Assembly: GCA_032718475.1 (NCBI GenBank)
Contig: JAUCBJ010002681.1
Coordinates: 1 to 39,635, forward strand
DNA length: 39,635 bases
Source: Nemertoderma westbladi
Lineage: Eukaryota > Xenacoelomorpha > Nemertodermatida > Nemertodermatidae
Reading direction: 5' to 3'
Part shown: piece by piece, positions 29,806-39,551 of the stretch
Layout of the letters: the number at the start of each line of letters is the position of its first letter
How positions within the stretch are numbered: position 1 is the first letter of the stretch
The notes under the pieces: model-generated
The model's input: only the letters and a program-made list of their open reading frames with translations
Databases searched by the model: none
Told to the model about the DNA's origin: nothing
Translations under genes and position numbers: made by a program

Positions 29806-30600
29806 AGTCATGAAAATCAAACGAAGATTGAACTATGTGAATATGATTGACCATTGATAGGCTATCTTTTGACTTATATAAAAAATTATTCAGACTTTTT
29901 CCGACTATCTAATATTTATATTTAGAGTTGAATTTAAATGTTAATAATATATATTGGCTCAGAGTACTACAATAGCAAATTGGTTTGCTGATTGCTATGT
30001 TCAACAAAAATATTTTTTAATCAAAAAAGACAAATTCTTTCGCAGAAATGATGTAAAATATATATTTTTTTAATTGAATTTTGATAACGAAAAACACCTT
30101 TTCATAAAAACAAAAGTATAATTAGCTATTATATATAATAATCAAACCAATTAAGCGGTATTTCATTACTTGTTTAAGTGTATAGTTCAGATATATTATA
30201 ATCCATTATTATATCTTTGTGAATGTGAACAACGTAAACGTCATTGGTTATTACATTTCTATTAGAAGTCTGACGCTCTAACCATTCAGCTAGCGGCTCA
30301 GGTAAAAGATAGTCCTGGAATACAATCTCATAATTCGATCCCACCTGGACTCATTGCCGAATTTGCAAAAGGTGTGCCCAACAAAAAGTTATAATAATAT
30401 GAAACAACTCATTCACCCATAACACCAATATTTCTATTAGAGGGTTCTAGAGCGAATGTCCGAATAGGTAGGCAGATTAAGGGAAAAGAGCAGGTTATTA
30501 CAGTGGCACGTTATTCTAACCAAAAAGGTTACAGATAAATTCTTGAGAAGACGAAGTGGCGTCACGGATGGCCACTTACGGACCTTTATCCCGAATTTGT
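29806..30600 (+). other. 3' region of gene B and intergenic DNA
   Basis: AT-rich 3' UTR/intergenic sequence without a clear AATAAA near the stop. On the minus strand at 30261-30300 is a tRNA-like 5' half with a perfect A-box match TAGCTGAATGG, but no B box follows, so it is a fragment or SINE relic. The small dispersed motif GAGCAGGTTATTACAGTGGC occurs at 30488. Confidence 0.45.
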
Positions 30601-31535
30601 CCCGTACGGACCTTCGTCCCGTACGGACCTTCGTCCCGTACGGACCTTCGTCCCGTACGGACCTTCGTCCCGTACGGACCTTCGTCCCGTACGGACCTTC
30701 GTCCCGTACGGACCTTCGTCCCGTACGGACCTTCGTCCCGTACGGACCTTCGTCCCGTACGGACCTTCGTCCCGTACGGACCTTCGTCCCGTACGGACCT
30801 TCGTCCCGTACGGACCTTCGTCCCGTGCGGACCTTCGTCCCGTACGGACCTTCGTCCCGTACGGACCTTCGTCCCGTACGGACCTTCGTCCCGTACAGAC
30901 CTTCGTCCCGTACAGACCTTCGTCCCGTACGGACCTTCGTCCCATACAGACCTTCGTCCCATACGGACCTTCGTCCCGTACGGACCTTCGTCCCGTACGG
31001 ACCTTCGTCCCATACGGACCTTCGTCCCATACGGACCTTCGTCCCGTACAGACCTTCGTCCCGTGCGGACCTTCGTCCCATACAGACCTTCGTCCCATAC
31101 GGACCTTCGTCCCGTACGGACCTTCGTCCCGTACGGACCTTCGTCCCATACGGACCTTCGTCCCATACGGACCTTCGTCCCGTACAGACCTTCGTCCCGT
31201 ACGGCCCTTCGTCCCATACAGACCTTCGTCCCATACGGACCTTCGTCCCGTACGGACCTTCGTCCCGTACGGACCTTCGTCCCATACGGACCTTCGTCCC
31301 ATACGGACCTTCGTCCCGTACAGACCTTCGTCCCGTACGGACCTTCGTCCCATACGGACCTTCGTCCCATACGGACCTTCGTCCCGTACAGACCTTCGTC
31401 CCGTGCGGACCTTCGTCCCATACGGACCTTCGTCCCGTACAGACCTTCGTCCCGTACAGACCTTCGTCCCGTACAGACCTTCGTCCCGTACGGACCTTCG
31501 TCCCGTACGGACCTTCGTCCCGTACGGACCATAGT
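30601..31535 (+). repeat. 17-bp minisatellite, 55 units, with a 136-bp higher-order repeat
   Basis: Consensus CCCGTACGGACCTTCGT repeats without a single indel from 30601 to a last, altered unit at 31519. The first 13 units are identical. From 30941 unit variants (CATACAG, CATACGG, CGTACGG, CGTACAG, CGTGCGG) follow an eight-unit pattern, so 136-bp blocks begin at 30941, 31077 and 31213. As 17 is not a multiple of 3 and no phase has a stop on either strand, all six frames stay open for over 900 bp. These frames are therefore not evidence of a gene. Confidence 0.97.
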
Positions 31536-31979
31536 CCCATGGCTCACCCCCTCTGCTCATTATTCCTTAGATCTGCAGTGGAATAATAGTACTGTTTATC
31601 ACAGTTTTATAGAATAGGTTGCGAACTAATACAAAAAATCATTATCCATCACACTTTATTTTACAGTGGTATAATGTAGTCTATATTTCTGAATTAAATA
31701 ATAATTATAAACAACGTTATCTGCACAAAGCTTCTATGGAATCACAATTCACAAGTCTGAATAGCAATTAATAAGAATGGTGCGCGAAAAACAGTATTTC
31801 TAGAAACTATAGAATAAGTTTATTTTGTTAAAACTCAACTAAATTGCAGAAAGACTTTTCTCTACTTTTGTATTTGAAAGCCTTACCATTACCTCCGCTC
31901 ACCATTCCTATTAATCTGGAAATGCAATAATTAATTAAGTGATTGTAAAGTCGGTAACAATAGTGTAACTCTACGCTGT
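31536..31979. other. Intergenic DNA and putative 3' region of CCDC93
   Basis: TTTATT at about 31819 (AATAAA on the minus strand) could serve polyadenylation of the minus-strand gene. GGTGCGCGAAAAACAGTATT near 31779 resembles the ends of the inverted-repeat element at 36588-37206, a possible solo relic. Confidence 0.45.
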
Positions 31980-33746
31980 CTAGGTGGGCTGAGATGTCAG
32001 TTTAGATTGAAGGATTTCATTATTCCGACATTCTGTCTGGAAATCCTTAACTGTCTTATAATAAAGTCTCTGTTTCTCTATGAGTTCGAGGTATCGCGAA
32101 TTCAGTTCGTCGCGTTTCCGTTTCTCGTCGATTTTACGACGTTCCGACTTCTTCCGGTTGTCTTCCACTCCCTCGAATATTCGCTTCATCTGCGAGAGAA
32201 ACTCCGCCTTGGAAGAGTTGGATTTCATCGCCTCTTCGAAGTTATCGAGAATCGAGTTGAGCAGATCGACCTCTTTGTTCATAAAGGCCCGAGTGTCGTC
32301 GAGGACGTTATAGAGGCCGTAGAGCTGCTTGGTGGCGCGGTGTTTGGCGCCCATCTGGGCGTAGAGTTCGATGAACCTCGCCTGGTACTGGGCGAGTTCG
32401 GCTCGACTCGGCACCGAATCCAGTCGACGTTGTATCACCGCGCACTGTCGAGCGCGTCTCGCACGCAGTAGACGTACCTTCTCCAACCGAGCAGTCTCCT
32501 TAACGAGCTGCTCCTCGACTAACTTAGCCTTATCGGCGTCATCCACCCCTGACTCAATAACCTTCACCAGTTCGTCTCTCTTATTCGTCATCTCCTCCAA
32601 CTCCCGTTTACATTTCGCTTTGAATTCTTGTTCGTCTTTTTTAATCTTCTCGTTTTTCGCGACGAGATTCCGAAGGTTCCGGAGTACTTCCGGGTCCACT
32701 TCCGACTCGAGTTTCATTAATTTCTCGAACTCGGTCTCCAACTTAGTCTTATAGGCCTCCGCCTCATCCACTTGCCTCTCCAACTCGCCCAACTCCTCCG
32801 TCGCTCTTCCCAACTGCTCCTCCACCGCCCCCAACTCCCCCCGTTTCTCCCCCAACTGTTTCCCCAAGGCCTCCGCCAACCGGCCGCCTCCCACTTCCTC
32901 CTCCAACTCAACCCGTCGTGCCTCCCACTCCCCGGCCGCACGGTGTAACTCCTCCGCCTGTAGGCTGGCTAGTTGCCCCACCGTCCTCGCACTGAGCCGC
33001 ACTCTATCCGCCAACAACATCCCTTCCTCCTCCTCCCTACTCCCTCCCTCATCATCCCCTACAACTCCTCCTGCTCCTCTGTACTCAACCAACGTTCGCT
33101 GAACCCGCCTGCTCCTCTCCCCCTCCCAATCAACACGGTTCTGACGGAAACGCCTTTTCGCTCCGTAAATCCCTTTAACCTTCGCCAAATTAACGGCGGC
33201 CGACGCAGTGTTCTCCCTAAACAATAAATCCGATGGCAAATCGAAGGATTTATTGAATTCGTTGACGGAAAACCGACGGATTTGCTTTGCGCTTTCCTCC
33301 CGGTAGACCATGGCGGTTTTAACGAGCCACTGAACCACCGGAAATATGTGAATGAAATCCAACCCCTGAATTTGGTGAGGTTCCAAACGGTGGGGACATT
33401 TTAATCCCGGAAGAACTCTAACGATTTTCTCGGTTAGCGAGATTTTCTGCCCGATTGTGGAATTCTCTTGGAATAACAAATCGACGTCCACGTCTATGTT
33501 ACATAAGGTGATGCACCAAACCATCCCACCGACAACCTTATCGAACGCGGAGAGTCCTTTTATCCGGGCTCGGAAGTACCCGGCAGCGACCAAGAGGTCT
33601 ACCGTCTCAGACTGTTTAACGTCCTGGTCAGTGTCGTGACGCACTTCCGGTCGAACTATTTTACCCTCGGCGTCCACCACAGTGTCGACAGAAACTGTGG
33701 TACTGAGTTTACCACGTCGGCCTCCAAATATTTGTGTTTGAGACAT
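31980..33746 (-). CDS. CCDC93: Coiled-coil domain-containing protein 93, single exon
   Basis: 588 residues, uninterrupted. CCDC93 with CCDC22 and COMMD proteins forms the CCC part of Commander, which recycles membrane receptors from endosomes with retriever and WASH. The conserved N-terminal calponin-homology-like domain is clear at about residues 45-200: LLVAAGYFRARIKGLS (51-66), DVDVDLLFQENSTIGQKI (85-102), LEPHQIQG (121-128) and FIHIFPVVQWLVK (131-143). Residues about 260-565 are charged heptad-rich coiled coil, with the conserved SRAELAQYQARFIELY and LEKQRLYYKTVKDF near the end. Length is slightly below the roughly 630 residues of vertebrate homologues. The middle linker is divergent and GC-richer. 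Intronlessness suggests retroposition or intron loss. Confidence 0.92.
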   Translation of the reverse strand: MSQTQIFGGRRGKLSTTVSVDTVVDAEGKIVRPEVRHDTDQDVKQSETVDLLVAAGYFRARIKGLSAFDKVVGGMVWCITLCNIDVDVDLLFQENSTIGQKISLTEKIVRVLPGLKCPHRLEPHQIQGLDFIHIFPVVQWLVKTAMVYREESAKQIRRFSVNEFNKSFDLPSDLLFRENTASAAVNLAKVKGIYGAKRRFRQNRVDWEGERSRRVQRTLVEYRGAGGVVGDDEGGSREEEEGMLLADRVRLSARTVGQLASLQAEELHRAAGEWEARRVELEEEVGGGRLAEALGKQLGEKRGELGAVEEQLGRATEELGELERQVDEAEAYKTKLETEFEKLMKLESEVDPEVLRNLRNLVAKNEKIKKDEQEFKAKCKRELEEMTNKRDELVKVIESGVDDADKAKLVEEQLVKETARLEKVRLLRARRARQCAVIQRRLDSVPSRAELAQYQARFIELYAQMGAKHRATKQLYGLYNVLDDTRAFMNKEVDLLNSILDNFEEAMKSNSSKAEFLSQMKRIFEGVEDNRKKSERRKIDEKRKRDELNSRYLELIEKQRLYYKTVKDFQTECRNNEILQSKLTSQPT

Positions 33747-34456
33747 GATCCGAGCTGTAGAGTGCAGAGATCAACCACCTGACTACCGGTACCGGCTGTC
33801 GGCTGACCGGTATTGCTGTATTGGCGATCACTTTAGACCTACCGGTAACGGTCTGCCGGTATTCTCATTCGCTTGGGCGTATGCGTTTATTCACTTGGTA
33901 CAGTCAGACAGTGGTAGCTTGTGCTTGGTGTCATTACTGCATTACAGGTACAGCTTATGTCTGTAAGTTATTAGGAGTTTTTTTTTACCAGATGACTGTA
34001 CTATAACCCAGGCCTACTAAAAGAATTTAGAAGAAAGTCTTTTAGTCAGTTACCGGTAGTACTAGTACTGTAGTACAGTAGTACATAGTAGGCCTTGACT
34101 ATACCGGTAACAGTAGGCCTGCACAGTAAATTATTAGGCCTAGTTATTTACAATATGACATCCTGACATCAGTCAGTCGGTCTGTCAGTGGCGCAGGCCA
34201 CAGCAGCACAGGGAGCTGGTCTCGGCTCTGTACTGCAATAGGTAGGTAGGATGGCTACAGAAAAATTGTTTCACTTTAAGTAAGTACAGTACTGACAGTA
34301 ACTTTCTGACGGCTTCCCTCGAAAAACGAAATTGATCCGAAATACGAAGTTGAACACCAACAACAAACATTCAAATGACAGACATAATGACGTCAGGATC
34401 AGTTTGTCAGATGCATCAACATCAATTTCTCAAAATAAAAACTGTAAACAGTTACC
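33747..34456. other. Upstream region of CCDC93, rich in ACCGGTA words
   Basis: Contains the presumed CCDC93 promoter. The palindromic words TACCGGTA, ACCGGT, CAGTACTG and AGGCCT recur many times between 33780 and 34140. No TATA box or known factor site is assigned. Confidence 0.45.
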
Positions 34457-34803
34457 TACAGTCCCAATCCCAATAAACATTAACTTGGTCGTTTTGGCGC
34501 CCAAAATGACCAAAATCACAAAAAAAATGTAGTGTATTCCTATGGGCTACTTGGTCGTTTTGGCGAAGCGATTTAACTCGAATCAGCTCAATCCAGACAG
34601 TCTGTCTCCTTGGCTATCCCCATTTGGTGGATCTGACTAAATGTCGGCTCGCTTTCATTTTTATTATTGACAGATTGTTAACTTACCCGGCGCTGAGCCT
34701 TGCAGTACTGGAGTCCGCCCACTGAGGCATTGATAGAGTACACAGTCTTATAAAATGAGTTGAATGGGGCTTCGTTAAAGGAGGAGTATGTATAATAATC
34801 TGA

Positions 34804-34934
34804 ACGTCCCGAAATTAATTTATGGACGTCCCGAAATTAACTTATGGACGTCCCGAAATTAACTTATGGACATCCCGAAATTAATTTATGGACTCCCGAA
34901 ATTAATTTATGGACGTCCCGAAATTAATCTATCA
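34804..34934 (+). repeat. 22-bp tandem repeat, about six units
   Basis: Units GACGTCCCGAAATTAATTTA recur every 22 bp (one unit is 21 bp). They are followed at about 34965-35015 by partly inverted copies (TTAATGGACGTCCATAAATT, ATTTCGGGATGTTAATTTCG), giving hairpin potential. Confidence 0.9.
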
Positions 34935-35089
34935 ACCAATCAGAATCGTAATGAAATAACTAATTAATGGACGTCCATAAATTAATTATTTCGGGATGTT
35001 AATTTCGGAAATTAATTTCAATAATATTTTTTTTATAATAAAATTTTTTTTAAATATTTTTTTACAATGTATAATTCGCGGACACTGCG

Positions 35090-35500
35090 GGGTGACTACA
35101 AAACAAAGACCCAATTATAAAGACCTGCATTATCTTGTTACATGTGTTAACTTTCGTTAATTGTTTTGAATCTCCCGTCACGCCTCTGTAACTTGCTCCT
35201 TTACTAACCTGCTCCTTTAAATAGCAATGGTACATAACGCTCATTGTGACCTGTACAAAACAAAGAGGTAAAGTCGCGTTACGTCCCAAAGAGCGTTAGG
35301 TTCCAAAGAGCTTTAGGTCCCATTGCCAGAGAGCGTGAGGTCACATTGCCATTTAAAGGAGCAGGTTAGTAAAGAAGCTAAGAAGCAGGTTACAGAGGCG
35401 TGTTGGGGAACCAAAACAAAAAACGAAAGTTAACACATGTGTTTTGTATTTGTACAGGTCTTTATTATTTGGGTCGTTGGTCTTTGTTTTTTAGTCACCC
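35090..35500. mobile_element. Long-TIR (MULE-like) MITE nested in the Tc1-like element
   Basis: Ends GGGTGACTA and TAGTCACCC open inverted arms of about 170-190 bp that nearly meet at about 35295. They share phrases such as ACAAAGACC, TAAAGACCTG, TTAACTTTCGTT and GCCTCTGTAAC. A perfect 9-bp direct repeat GACACTGCG flanks them (35081-35089 and 35501-35509). Long arms plus a 9-bp duplication suggest a Mutator-like non-autonomous element. Confidence 0.8.
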
Positions 35501-36426
35501 GACACTGCGGTGTTGCGTGGGGGCCACCAATCCACCCACCCACACTCAACTCCCAACTTCCTGGACACTAGGTAGGATACTGAGTGAAAGCGTCTGAAAC
35601 TACTACAGGAACTCCATGACAGACTATGGGCTAGCGACTAGGGACTGGCGCCCTTGAACATGTAAACTGTAGTACCTACTGTACCACCTACTGTACCTTA
35701 AAGTGACCTGTGGGACCAGCCCATTATTAGTGAGGTCGGCATTTCACTTTATCCTGCCGCTCTCTTTGTATTACAATAGCATACAACTAACCAATGGCAA
35801 TGGTCTATCCCCAGTGCGGGAAAGACAAGCTGGCTACCATTGACATGAATAGGGGAAGGATAATATGGTGTGTTCGTGTTCCCATCCTAATGTCTGTCGT
35901 GTTGGCTCAGCTAAGCTTAAACAGAGCCACAGCCTACAATAGAGCTTTACCTAAATACACTTCCAGTGAGCCAAGCAGTAGTGGCGGGTTAGCTCCAAAA
36001 TGCCCATGTAGGATTTCTTCGAAAAAGGGCCAATTGGTTGAGTTACGAGTTACAGTGAAAAAGTATTCATGATTAGATTTTGCTTTGAACATGAAAAACA
36101 TATGGAATATATAGGTCATCTAATTAATTGTTTAAAGATTAGCAAACAATACAGTGTAATTGAATTGAAGAAATCCATAAATAAAACGTGGATACAAAAT
36201 GTAAAATCGGGATGCAAAATATAAATTTCTGAGCTAAGAAAGGGAAATTGGATACTGTACAACTTGTCTGGATATAAGGGGGAGGGAATGTCCGGAAATC
36301 GAAGCCTTTTTCTATCTGCCAACATCCTGGGCTTTACTTACACTCAGCCTCTATTCACTGGCTGTGATTGACAAGCCAACGTGCCTCAGAAGTTCCTTTC
36401 ATGAATGCCGCAATTTATATTTGGCC
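35501..36426. other. Interior of the Tc1-like element, right part
   Basis: No recognised gene. A 92-codon open frame at 35794-36072 (starting MAMVYPQCGK) has no domain I know and lies within the transposon interior. Confidence 0.45.
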
Positions 36427-36587
36427 ATTTTGGTCGTTTTGGCCGCCAAAATGACTAAGTTAATGTTTATTAGGATCGGGACTGTAGGCCTATATTGACT
36501 TTCCTTTAGGCCTATTGTTTTGCTTTGAACAGTTGAATGACGTAACACACTGCGTAACCTGCTCTATTCGATTCCCTTAATAGAGTT

Positions 36588-37206
36588 GGTGCGCGAAAAA
36601 ATGTTGGGCTAGAAACAATTGAATAAGGGGTAACAAGGGGCCCTGAATTGAGTGGCGGGTTGTGTTTTATGTAAAAACACGAGGAAACGGTCGGATTGGT
36701 GGGTTTAAGTAAGTGCAGGAAGCCAATTATCAAAATCGGCTGTGATTGGCTGCTACAGATTTGACGTCACTACAAAGTGATCTGGTAATTTTTTAACAAT
36801 AATTTCACACGTGTGGCAATCTGACGAGTTTACAATTGTGAACAGCATTTTGTCAATGTTCATCATCTTGAATTATTGTGTCAAAAGATGCGCAAGACTC
36901 TCCGCTTTCAATTGATTTATGCCACGTGTAAAATGATTGAGATTATGTGTATATTTGAATGGATCGAAATCGCCGTCCATAGCAACCAAGATAAAAAATT
37001 ATCAGATCAGATCAGGTGACGTCTAATCTGTAGCAGAAAATCACAGCCGATTTTAAAATTGGCTTCCCGCACTTAGGCCTAGTTAAACCCACCATTCCAA
37101 CCGTTTCCTTGAGTTTTTACAAAAAACACACCCCGCCACTCGATACAGGGCACCTTGTTCCCCCTTATTCAACTGTTTCTGGTCCAACATTTTTTTCGCG
37201 CAACAA
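36588..37206. mobile_element. Foldback element with about 190-bp inverted arms
   Basis: Arms 36588-36775 and about 37015-37206 are inverted repeats sharing GTGCGCGAAAAAATGTTGG-like ends and phrases such as AAACACGAGGAAACGGT, GGAAGCCAATT and TCGGCTGTGATT, with a spacer of about 240 bp. No clean target duplication is visible, so class is uncertain; it resembles the MULE-like elements in size. Confidence 0.75.
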
Positions 37207-38486
37207 CCATAGTTGATATTTAGATGCAGGGGTGAAAATGGAAGCAAATCCGATCTCGTGAATAAAGTTTTAGGCCTATTCACATGTAATTAATTGACCA
37301 ATAGGATTACAGAAGAAAGTGTGAGAAGTACGGTAACTGATATAAATAATAGTTCTCCTTATATACAGTATTATAGTCAAACATTCGTTATATTCATTTT
37401 CATATACTGTATGACCCAAATATATTCTACGAAACTTGATATGATTAGTTACACCATCTTATGCATCTTCTTAAAAACATCCATACTTATTCAATCAATG
37501 CGTATCAATGCTGTAACTTGCGCAAGCAGATGTAGAAACACACTAATTCCAAACTCCCATTTCGGCTATTTCTTAACTATTGCAAATACTGTAGGCCTAC
37601 ATACGGTATGTTTTGCATACTGTCATTGTAATCCTTGGAATTGTAATCCTCCTAATGATATTTAACAATAATTGATTAGCTAATCTCACATGATACTTGA
37701 TTTTATTGTGAAACAAAACAATGTATTGAAATACTTTCTTATAAATATTGATGGAGATTTTATAAAAGTCAGTAAATCAATATTCCGCGGGAGTTACCAC
37801 GCACCAGGAATAATAATGATAAACATATTTCGCGAAATTAGTCACCACTATTTTCAGCTATCGGACCACCTGCACTAAAACAGGATTAATTAAATTTGAC
37901 TTGGAAAAGGAAATAAAATAATATATCATCGGGGAAATGGAACACAGTGTAACACCTGCCCCAGTGGTTATTTGTTCACCCGGTCCATAAAATATAAATA
38001 TGAACGAAGGCTGTCATCGAAAGATAAGAGACAATTTTATTCTTGACTTCTTTTCACAATTGATGATTATACTTTTCAATATTTTGACATCACAATTATG
38101 TTTACATAATTTACATAGTTTACATAATTTAAATAATTATTTTCGTTTTAATTATGGGGGATCTTTGTGCGGCGAAGAATTTAATGTACTGTACCTACTG
38201 TAATTACGTATTATACCATACATAACTTTAGGGTTAAATCAGCACAAAAAAAGAGGGAAATAAAATGATCTGAGATACAGGAACACAATCTGGAACTCTT
38301 CGGTTTCACTACACGTCATTTTTCACTATTAATTTAAATACAGTAGTTATGATGATGGATATGGAATAAAATAACAATTATTACTAGCCGCTTATTGAAT
38401 TTCCGTCTGTTCATCACCATAAATAACTACTTAGTGGTCACTTAATTGTTACAATTTTAATGCGTCTAAATGTTGTGATCTGAAAC
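37207..38486. other. AT-rich intergenic DNA upstream of tetraspanin 2
   Basis: No repeat, RNA gene or domain-bearing frame is recognised. The open frames at 37294-37665 and 37690-37878 look like AT-biased chance frames. The promoter of the plus-strand tetraspanin should lie near the right end. Confidence 0.45.
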
Positions 38487-39335
38487 ATGTTAATCGTTTG
38501 CAGCCATCAATGCCTTCGAATAATGATGGCGCTGTTAAACTTTGGCGTGTTTCTAATTGGGCTCGGATTTACATCCTTTGGGATATGGCTTGCGGTGGAC
38601 GTCGCCCTAAAACAAATGTTCCACGTCTTCAACAACAACACGACGGTGGCCAACCTCGACTGGGCTATCATCGGTATCGGCTTATTCGTCACCGGAATCG
38701 GTTTCCTTGGCTGTTGTGGGGCGGTCACCGAGAATAAACTAATGTGCGTGGTGTTCTCTACTCTCATTTTTTTCTGCATAGTTGCCGAGGTGACCGTGTT
38801 CATTATTGCCTTCGCGAACAGCGGGCGCAGCGCGAGCCCCCTGGAGTACTTCATGATGGAATCGATGAAGAACGAATACGTTGGTTCGGGGAAGATGAAC
38901 GCAACTTCGGTTGATGTAGCTTGGGATGTTACGCAGATATACATAGGTTGCTGCGGAGTCCACTCCCACAAGGATTGGGTCGTTAAGGACACACTCTTCT
39001 GGAATTCCCAGCTGAATCTGAGGTCAGACGATCGTATGCAGTGGCCCGAGTCGTGTTGTTTCCAGGACCCGTTACCGATAGAACGACTTGTCTGGCGGGT
39101 CTGGGTTCCTTCTGACGACGTCGTTGCCGGCTGCTATCAGCACAAGAAACACCACACAAAGGGTTGTTTCGAACCAGTTAAAAGATACCTAAACAAACGG
39201 GTTGTCTTGATGGGCAGTATAACCACACTGGTGGCCCTCATTCAGACTGTCCACTTAGTTTTTGTTATCAGTAGTTTTCGTGTTGTTTCCTGTGGACTAG
39301 AGTGTCGACGTCCACGAACAGATGATCATTGTTAA
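38487..39335 (+). CDS. Tetraspanin family protein, intronless (copy 2)
   Basis: 282 residues, colinear with copy 1 without gaps through about residue 213. TM1 is about 12-36, TM2 about 58-79, TM3 about 86-110, the large extracellular loop about 111-236, and TM4 about 238-262. Loop cysteines match: CCG at 155-157, CC at 190-191, C216 and C227. The segments GIWLAVDVAL and SVDVAWDVTQIYIGCCGV are nearly shared with copy 1. TM4 is less hydrophobic, and the C-terminal tail (VSCGLECRRPRTDDHC) is unrelated to copy 1, so the 3' end has diverged or been replaced. The start ATG aligns with copy 1. Membrane organiser by family; specific partner unknown. Confidence 0.9.
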   Translation: MLIVCSHQCLRIMMALLNFGVFLIGLGFTSFGIWLAVDVALKQMFHVFNNNTTVANLDWAIIGIGLFVTGIGFLGCCGAVTENKLMCVVFSTLIFFCIVAEVTVFIIAFANSGRSASPLEYFMMESMKNEYVGSGKMNATSVDVAWDVTQIYIGCCGVHSHKDWVVKDTLFWNSQLNLRSDDRMQWPESCCFQDPLPIERLVWRVWVPSDDVVAGCYQHKKHHTKGCFEPVKRYLNKRVVLMGSITTLVALIQTVHLVFVISSFRVVSCGLECRRPRTDDHC

Positions 39336-39486
39336 ATATTAAGATGACAATAGTGGGACAATCTTAGTGAAGATCTATATTTTTTTGAACATTTGAATAT
39401 TTGAATGATATTAGCTTTAAAAGTTTACTATTTATCACGCAAAATTGTAAAGAAACAAAATTAGGTTGTAAGATTTTTCGAGATGG

Positions 39487-39551
39487 AATAAACCGCGTTG
39501 CACTGAGCTTTGCCTTGTAGACCAGCAGTAAAGTTTTTGTGATTTAATAAA
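39487..39551 (+). promoter_or_regulatory. Candidate polyadenylation signals for tetraspanin 2
   Basis: AATAAA occurs at 39487-39492 and 39546-39551, about 150-215 bases after the tetraspanin stop codon, in AT-rich DNA. Either could be used; cleavage site unknown. Confidence 0.5.

Larger units (their letters stand above)
34459..36484. mobile_element. Tc1/mariner-like non-autonomous DNA transposon
   Basis: Left end CAGTCCCAATCCCAATAAAC and right end, inverted, CAGTCCCGATCCTAATAAAC form terminal inverted repeats of about 58 bp (34459-34516 and 36427-36484). They are flanked by TA dinucleotides at 34457-34458 and 36485-36486. CAGT-starting ends and TA targets fit Tc1/mariner. No transposase is encoded. 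The interior holds a 22-bp tandem array and a nested long-TIR element. Confidence 0.72.

Noticed and set aside
30261-30300. tRNA-like sequence on the minus strand with a perfect A-box pattern
   Set aside because: Only the 5' half looks like a tRNA; no B box or acceptor-stem partner follows, so it is a fragment or SINE relic.
30437-31617. Five overlapping long open frames (about 320-370 codons) on both strands
   Set aside because: They arise from the 17-bp repeat, which has no stop codon in any phase on either strand; there is no start context, domain or splice support.
32007-32754. Plus-strand frames over CCDC93
   Set aside because: Antisense shadows; the minus-strand protein has clear family motifs and full length.
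35794-36072. 92-codon open frame inside the Tc1-like element
   Set aside because: No transposase or other family feature; length is compatible with chance in this composition.
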